From assembly GCF_019204025.1 (NCBI RefSeq), contig NZ_JAGSPB010000001.1, positions 558,001 to 622,000 on the forward strand: a DNA stretch of 64,000 bases. Reading direction: 5' to 3'. The position numbers were made by a program, and so were the translations under genes. The number at the start of each line of letters is the position of its first letter. The stretch's first letter is position 1. The DNA comes from Erythrobacter ani (GTDB lineage Bacteria > Pseudomonadota > Alphaproteobacteria > Sphingomonadales > Sphingomonadaceae). Positions 60,677 through 64,000 of the stretch are shown in pieces. The notes beneath the pieces are model-generated. The model was not told the origin of the DNA. It saw nothing but the letters and a program-made list of their open reading frames with translations, and did not search any database.

Positions 60677-61081
60677 TCAATCATCCTTGTCGAAATTGAG
60701 CGCAGCAGAGTTAATGCAATAGCGCATGCCGCCCTCGGCGGGCGGGCCGTCGGGGAACACATGGCCGAGGTGCCCGCCACATTTGGCGCAGAGAACCTCC
60801 GTGCGGATCATCCCGAACGAAACGTCGCGTTTCTCCTCGACCGTTTCGTCCTCGGCAGGTTTCGTGAAGGCAGGCCAGCCGCATCCGCTGTTGTATTTGG
60901 CATTACTTTCGAAAAGGACGGTGCCACATCCGGCGCAGGTGTATTCGCCTTCTTCGTAATGCTTGTCGTACTCGCCGGTGAATGCGCGCTCCGTCCCGGC
61001 TTCTCGCAGGACACGATACTGCTCGGGCGTCAGCTTTTCGCGCCATTCGGCATCGGTCAGGGCTTTTGGATCATCACTCAT
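60677..61081 (-). CDS. msrB: Peptide-methionine (R)-S-oxide reductase MsrB
   Basis: A 134-residue MsrB reducing the R epimer of methionine sulfoxide. Zinc-binding pairs are CAGC and CAKC, and the catalytic cysteine is in [14 protein letters not shown]. The blocks [13 protein letters not shown] and [12 protein letters not shown] are diagnostic. I chose the ATG at 61081, with GGAGA six bases upstream, although an ATG at 61093 (MENDMSDD) is also in frame. It complements MsrA elsewhere in the window. Confidence 0.95.
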   Translation of the reverse strand: MSDDPKALTDAEWREKLTPEQYRVLREAGTERAFTGEYDKHYEEGEYTCAGCGTVLFESNAKYNSGCGWPAFTKPAEDETVEEKRDVSFGMIRTEVLCAKCGGHLGHVFPDGPPAEGGMRYCINSAALNFDKDD

Positions 61082-61132
61082 ATCGTTCTCCATCGCACCC
61101 TTAAATGGTGCGGCGGATTGGTGGTTCCAACC

Positions 61133-61804
61133 CTAGCCATCGACCAGCGCATAATGCGCCGGCGGCTTGATGACGTCCATGCGCTCGGTCAGCAGCGGGC
61201 GGAAGCTCGGGCGGCTCTTGAAAACCGCGTACCAGCCCCGCGTTTGCTCGTGTCCGGTCCAATCGATCCCGCCAAGATAGTCGGCAACGCTGATCTGCGC
61301 GGCTGCGGCAAGGTCTGCCATGCTCATCGTCGACCCGGCGAGCCATGGGCGGTTGTCAATGAGCCAGTCCATGTAGTCGAGATGACCGTGCGCCATCTTC
61401 ATCGCCTCGCGCAATGCGCGGCTATCGGGCGGCTGGCGCAGGACGATCCGCTTTTTCATGCGCTCGGACAACAGCGGCGCGGTGACGTCGGTGTAGAAAT
61501 TCTCGTCGAACAATGCGGTCAGCCGCCGGATTTCGGCGCGACCTGTCGCAGTGCCGTTGATCATTGGCGCGCGGTCAACGGTCTCTTCGAGATATTCACC
61601 GATCGCGCGGCTGTCTGCGATGACCACTCCTTTGTCATCGTTCACGAGAACTGGCGTGCGGCCTGCGGGATTGAGGTTGAAGAAAAAATCCGAAGCCGTC
61701 CACGGATCCTCGCGCACCAATTCATAGGCAATGTTCTTCTCGCCCATCAGCAATCTGATCTTGCGGCTGAATGGGCAAAGGGGGAATTGGTAGAGCTTCC
61801 ACAT
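61133..61804 (-). CDS. Glutathione S-transferase family protein, possible FzlA homologue
   Basis: A 223-residue GST-fold protein. The N-terminal thioredoxin-like domain has LYQFPLCPFSRKIRLLMGEK (residues 3-22) and NPAGRTPVLVNDDKGVVIADSRAIGEYLE (about 49-77). The helical C-terminal domain ends in KSRPSFRPLLTERMDVIKPPAHYALVDG. That C-terminal pattern (SRPSFRPLL..PPAHYA) resembles what I recall of FzlA, the alphaproteobacterial GST homologue that binds FtsZ, rather than a detoxifying GST. This is from memory and needs comparison. I chose the ATG at 61804, which opens directly into the thioredoxin fold. Confidence 0.8.
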   Translation of the reverse strand: MWKLYQFPLCPFSRKIRLLMGEKNIAYELVREDPWTASDFFFNLNPAGRTPVLVNDDKGVVIADSRAIGEYLEETVDRAPMINGTATGRAEIRRLTALFDENFYTDVTAPLLSERMKKRIVLRQPPDSRALREAMKMAHGHLDYMDWLIDNRPWLAGSTMSMADLAAAAQISVADYLGGIDWTGHEQTRGWYAVFKSRPSFRPLLTERMDVIKPPAHYALVDG

Positions 61805-61871
61805 TACGGTTAACCCAATGCATGAAAACGCAGCGGAAATCCATCGCCGTGCAGTGGGGCGGGAGAAGTTT

Positions 61872-62282
61872 TCAGACGCCCGATGCTTCCAGCATGACAA
61901 GGCAGGCCGGCATGACCGCCTTGATCTCGCCATCGTCCCACAATTGCTGGGCTTCGGCGCTGACCAATTGCGAGATGCCATCGCGGTCTAGCCCGGTTTC
62001 ATCCATCAGCTGAGCCAGCGAGCGGACGAAGAATTCGCGCCCTCGCGCATCGAGCTTGGGCCATTTGAGCGCGGCTTCGTTGCCGATCGATTGACCGTGC
62101 GAAACAACCGCGAATGCGGCGGAGCATCTCAGCAGCGCCTTGCTGTCCTGGGAAAGGCTGGGGCTGCCCTGGGAAAGGCTGGGGCTGTCCTGGGAAAGCC
62201 TGGGCGCGGCCGCCGAAGCTGCGGGCGATGAATGTTGAATGCTGACGGCGAGGAGCGCTGCGCCAAGAACGTGAGTGAGCAT
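61872..62282 (-). CDS. Hypothetical exported protein with a short tandem repeat
   Basis: A 136-residue protein of unrecognised family. MLTHVLGAALLAVSIQHSSPAASA is a signal peptide. Just after it come three copies of a seven-residue unit (P-[RS]-L-S-Q-[DG]-S) from the 21-bp DNA repeat at 62142-62204. The C-terminal 85 residues (LRCSAAFAVVSHGQSIGNEAALKWPKLDARGREFFVRSLAQLMDETGLDRDGI) are a compact helical domain. It resembles small periplasmic proteins of sphingomonads annotated without function. The repeat copy number may vary between strains. Confidence 0.6.
   Translation of the reverse strand: MLTHVLGAALLAVSIQHSSPAASAAAPRLSQDSPSLSQGSPSLSQDSKALLRCSAAFAVVSHGQSIGNEAALKWPKLDARGREFFVRSLAQLMDETGLDRDGISQLVSAEAQQLWDDGEIKAVMPACLVMLEASGV
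62142..62204 (-). repeat. Three 21-bp tandem repeats inside the exported hypothetical gene
   Basis: Units at 62142-62162, 62163-62183 and 62184-62204 differ at one or two positions each. 21 bp keeps the frame, so copy-number change would lengthen or shorten the protein by seven residues per unit. Confidence 0.9.
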
Positions 62283-62395
62283 GGTGCAGGTCCTATCACA
62301 GCGAAAGTGAACGGCCCACTACCGATCACCGCCCTTGCCGCAAAGGTACACCTCGCTTACGCAGGCGCTTCATTCAAACGAGGAGAAACCCGCCC

Positions 62396-62785
62396 ATGAT
62401 TAGCCACGTGATGATCGGCAGCAACAACATCGAACGCTCCAAAGCTTTCTATAACGCCGTTCTCGGTGTACTCGGCGCAGGCGAACCGATGGTGCATGTG
62501 AACGATACCGGGCACACCCGGCTGTTCTACATGCACGGCGGCCACACCTTTTCGATCAGCGAGCCGATCAATGGCGAAGAGGCGAACTGCGCAAATGGTT
62601 TTACCATCGGTTTCCAGTGCGACAGTCTTGAGCAGGTCACGAAGCTTCACGACGTGGCTATCGCCAATGGCGGGACGAGCGTGGAAGATCCTCCCGGTCC
62701 GCGTGAGAGCACGATGGGTACGATGAATCTGTGCTACTTCCTCGACCCCGACGGCCACAAGGTGTGCGGCATCAACCGCGGCTAG
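62396..62785 (+). CDS. VOC family (glyoxalase/bleomycin resistance-type) protein
   Basis: A 129-residue vicinal-oxygen-chelate domain protein. The first half begins ISHVMIGSNNIERSKAFYNAVLGVLG, and the metal/substrate positions appear as MHGGHTFSI and the final YFLDPDGHKVCGINRG. Single-domain members act as dimers; functions range from glyoxalase to resistance binding, so none is assigned. GAGGAGAA sits seven bases before the ATG. The stop is 3 bases from the convergent metW stop. Confidence 0.88.
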   Translation: MISHVMIGSNNIERSKAFYNAVLGVLGAGEPMVHVNDTGHTRLFYMHGGHTFSISEPINGEEANCANGFTIGFQCDSLEQVTKLHDVAIANGGTSVEDPPGPRESTMGTMNLCYFLDPDGHKVCGINRG

Positions 62786-62788
62786 GTT

Positions 62789-63376
62789 CTAGCGCGACAA
62801 TTGAAAAACGGCGAATTCGGCGCGCAAGTTTGCAGCTAGCGCGCCGATTTCGTTTTCATGCGCGAAATACCAAGCGCATTCGATACGGGCCCCCTTCGCG
62901 CGGGCCAGTTCGCGAAAATCGTCGATCGTGACGTGGTGGATGTTGGTCGTTTCGAACCAGCTCACCGGGAGTGCCCGCGTCACCGGCATCCGGCCGCCGA
63001 ACATCAGCGCGGCGCGGGTGCGCCAATGCGCAAAGTTCGGAAAGCTGACGAACGCCTTCTCGCCCACACGGAGCAGCTCATCGAGGATCAGGTCGGGCCG
63101 CGTTGCAGTCTGCAGGGTCTGGCTGAGGATCGCGTAATCGAACGCCTTGTCCGGATAGTTCGCAAGGTCGGTGTTCGCATCGCCCTGTACCACCGAAAGC
63201 CCGCGAGCGACGCAGCGTTCCACCAGCGCTGCATCGAGTTCCATGCCGCGCGCATCGACATCGCTCACGCGTTCGAGCTCCGCCATTAGCGCGCCGTCGC
63301 CGCAGCCGATATCAAGCACCCGCGTACCGGGCGTGACATGCGCCGCGATGGCAGCAAGGTCTGGGCGCAGGCTCAT
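62789..63376 (-). CDS. metW: Methionine biosynthesis protein MetW
   Basis: A 195-residue SAM-methyltransferase-fold protein of the MetW family. The SAM motif I is [17 protein letters not shown] (about residues 19-35), and [55 protein letters not shown] is the diagnostic MetW block. It is required together with MetX for homoserine acyltransfer in many proteobacteria. Its ATG overlaps the metX stop by 4 bases (ATGA), so they are co-translated. Confidence 0.94.
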   Translation of the reverse strand: MSLRPDLAAIAAHVTPGTRVLDIGCGDGALMAELERVSDVDARGMELDAALVERCVARGLSVVQGDANTDLANYPDKAFDYAILSQTLQTATRPDLILDELLRVGEKAFVSFPNFAHWRTRAALMFGGRMPVTRALPVSWFETTNIHHVTIDDFRELARAKGARIECAWYFAHENEIGALAANLRAEFAVFQLSR

Positions 63377-64000
63377 TCAATGAAGCCCTGAACAACGCGG
63401 TCAAGCTGCTCGTGTTCAAGCAGGAAGCTATCATGTCCGTTGGGCGCGCTCAGCTCGACGAAGCTGACCTTTGCCCCGGCGGCATTGAGTGCATGGACGA
63501 TGTGGCGGCTTTCTGCTGTCGGATAGAGCCAGTCCGTATCGAAACTGACGAGACAGAACCGCGCGCTCGTTCCGTGGAAGGCGTTCGCGAGCTTCCCGCC
63601 ATGCTCCTCTGCCAGATCGAAATAATCCATCGCCCGGGTGATATAGAGATAGGAATTGGCATCGAAGCGCTGCGTGAAGCCGCTGCCCTGATATCTCAGG
63701 TAACTCTCGACCTGGAAATCGGCATCGAAGCCGAAGCTCTTTGCACCCCTCGTCCCGTCGGGCCGGTCCTGCAGCCGCCGACCGAATTTCTCGGTCAGTC
63801 CTTCCTCGGACAGATACGTGATGTGCGCCGCCATGCGCGCGACGGCAAGACCGTTGTCGGGCGATGCCCGGGTCGAATAATAATCACCATCGGCCCACGC
63901 GGGATCGGCCATGATCGCCTGCCGCCCGACCTCGTGGAACGCGATATTCTGCGCTGAATGTCTTGCAGTCGATGCGATGACGAGCACCCGCTTGGCGCGG
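63373..64000 (-). CDS. metX: Homoserine O-acyltransferase MetX, C-terminal part (start beyond window)
   Basis: About 209 codons of an alpha/beta-hydrolase acyltransferase reading in from the window edge; the start and nucleophile Ser lie outside. The catalytic Asp is in [20 protein letters not shown], and the His is in [19 protein letters not shown] near the end. The segment [38 protein letters not shown] is typical of MetX. It acylates homoserine (acetyl- or succinyl-CoA) in methionine synthesis and is coupled to metW. Confidence 0.93.
   Translation of the reverse strand, partial: RAKRVLVIASTARHSAQNIAFHEVGRQAIMADPAWADGDYYSTRASPDNGLAVARMAAHITYLSEEGLTEKFGRRLQDRPDGTRGAKSFGFDADFQVESYLRYQGSGFTQRFDANSYLYITRAMDYFDLAEEHGGKLANAFHGTSARFCLVSFDTDWLYPTAESRHIVHALNAAGAKVSFVELSAPNGHDSFLLEHEQLDRVVQGFIE

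Noticed and set aside
1-64000. CRISPR array, prophage or transposase-bearing element
   Set aside because: No regularly spaced repeat array, integrase, transposase or phage structural gene was seen; the only integration-like signal is the nusG-end repeat, without a recombinase.

Overview
The window looks like chromosome from a high-GC alphaproteobacterium of the order Sphingomonadales, most likely Erythrobacteraceae. The evidence is three large TonB-dependent receptors (one Oar-like), a bacteriophytochrome paired with a heme oxygenase, the aat / DUF2155 / NDUFA12 neighbourhood, an hflK-hflC-degP run, an rsmB / SDHAF4 pair and a metX-metW pair. There is no transposase, integrase, CRISPR array, prophage or rRNA operon. 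The family assignment is inferred from gene content, because no search could be run.

Layout. 1-8.6 kb: acyl-CoA catabolism (end of a crotonase gene, acyl-CoA dehydrogenase), two TonB receptors on the minus strand, a Baeyer-Villiger-type monooxygenase and a CinA/MoaB-fold protein. 8.6-17.8 kb: the ribosomal/transcription block tRNA-Trp, secE, nusG, rplK, rplA, all on the minus strand but interrupted twice. An AGCS amino-acid symporter and a 49-residue protein lie between tRNA-Trp and secE. A serine hydrolase and a GSCFA plus alpha/beta-hydrolase pair lie between nusG and rplK. 17.9-22.6 kb: aat, DUF2155, a complex I accessory subunit, DUF192, recX and a fatty acyl-AMP ligase. 22.6-32.8 kb: DUF389 membrane protein, a TelA/XpaC-like pair, a PHA-system protein, heme oxygenase plus bacteriophytochrome kinase, GDP-mannose precursor genes (manA, manC) and TonB. 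32.9-46.3 kb: MASE1 hybrid kinase, Oar-like receptor, 2OG-Fe(II) oxygenase, nucleoside transporter, queuosine-precursor transporter, tRNA-Lys, folK, carbamoylputrescine amidase, SIMPL protein and an exported methyltransferase-like protein. 46.4-64 kb: mainly housekeeping and stress genes (msrA, rsmB, SDHAF4, P450, hemH, molybdopterin oxidase subunit, mrp, hflKC, degP, PBP1A, msrB, GST, VOC protein, metW, metX).

The most unusual structure is between nusG and rplK. The last 32 bases of nusG, including the stop codon, are repeated (31 of 32 identical) 2.4 kb downstream at 12271-12302. The segment between the two copies carries only the GSCFA protein and its alpha/beta-hydrolase partner, and it looks lower in GC than its surroundings. 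This is the footprint expected of an element that integrated at the 3' end of nusG and restored the gene, but no recombinase remains. Further along the same interruption (10781-10882), a GGGTGACA inverted repeat and a second direct copy may be remnants of another insertion.

Functional links: the TonB protein at 32.1-32.8 kb could energise the three receptors. The heme oxygenase supplies the biliverdin the adjacent phytochrome needs. HflK/HflC and DegP form an envelope quality-control group. MsrA and MsrB repair the two methionine sulfoxide epimers. MetX and MetW act together in methionine synthesis.
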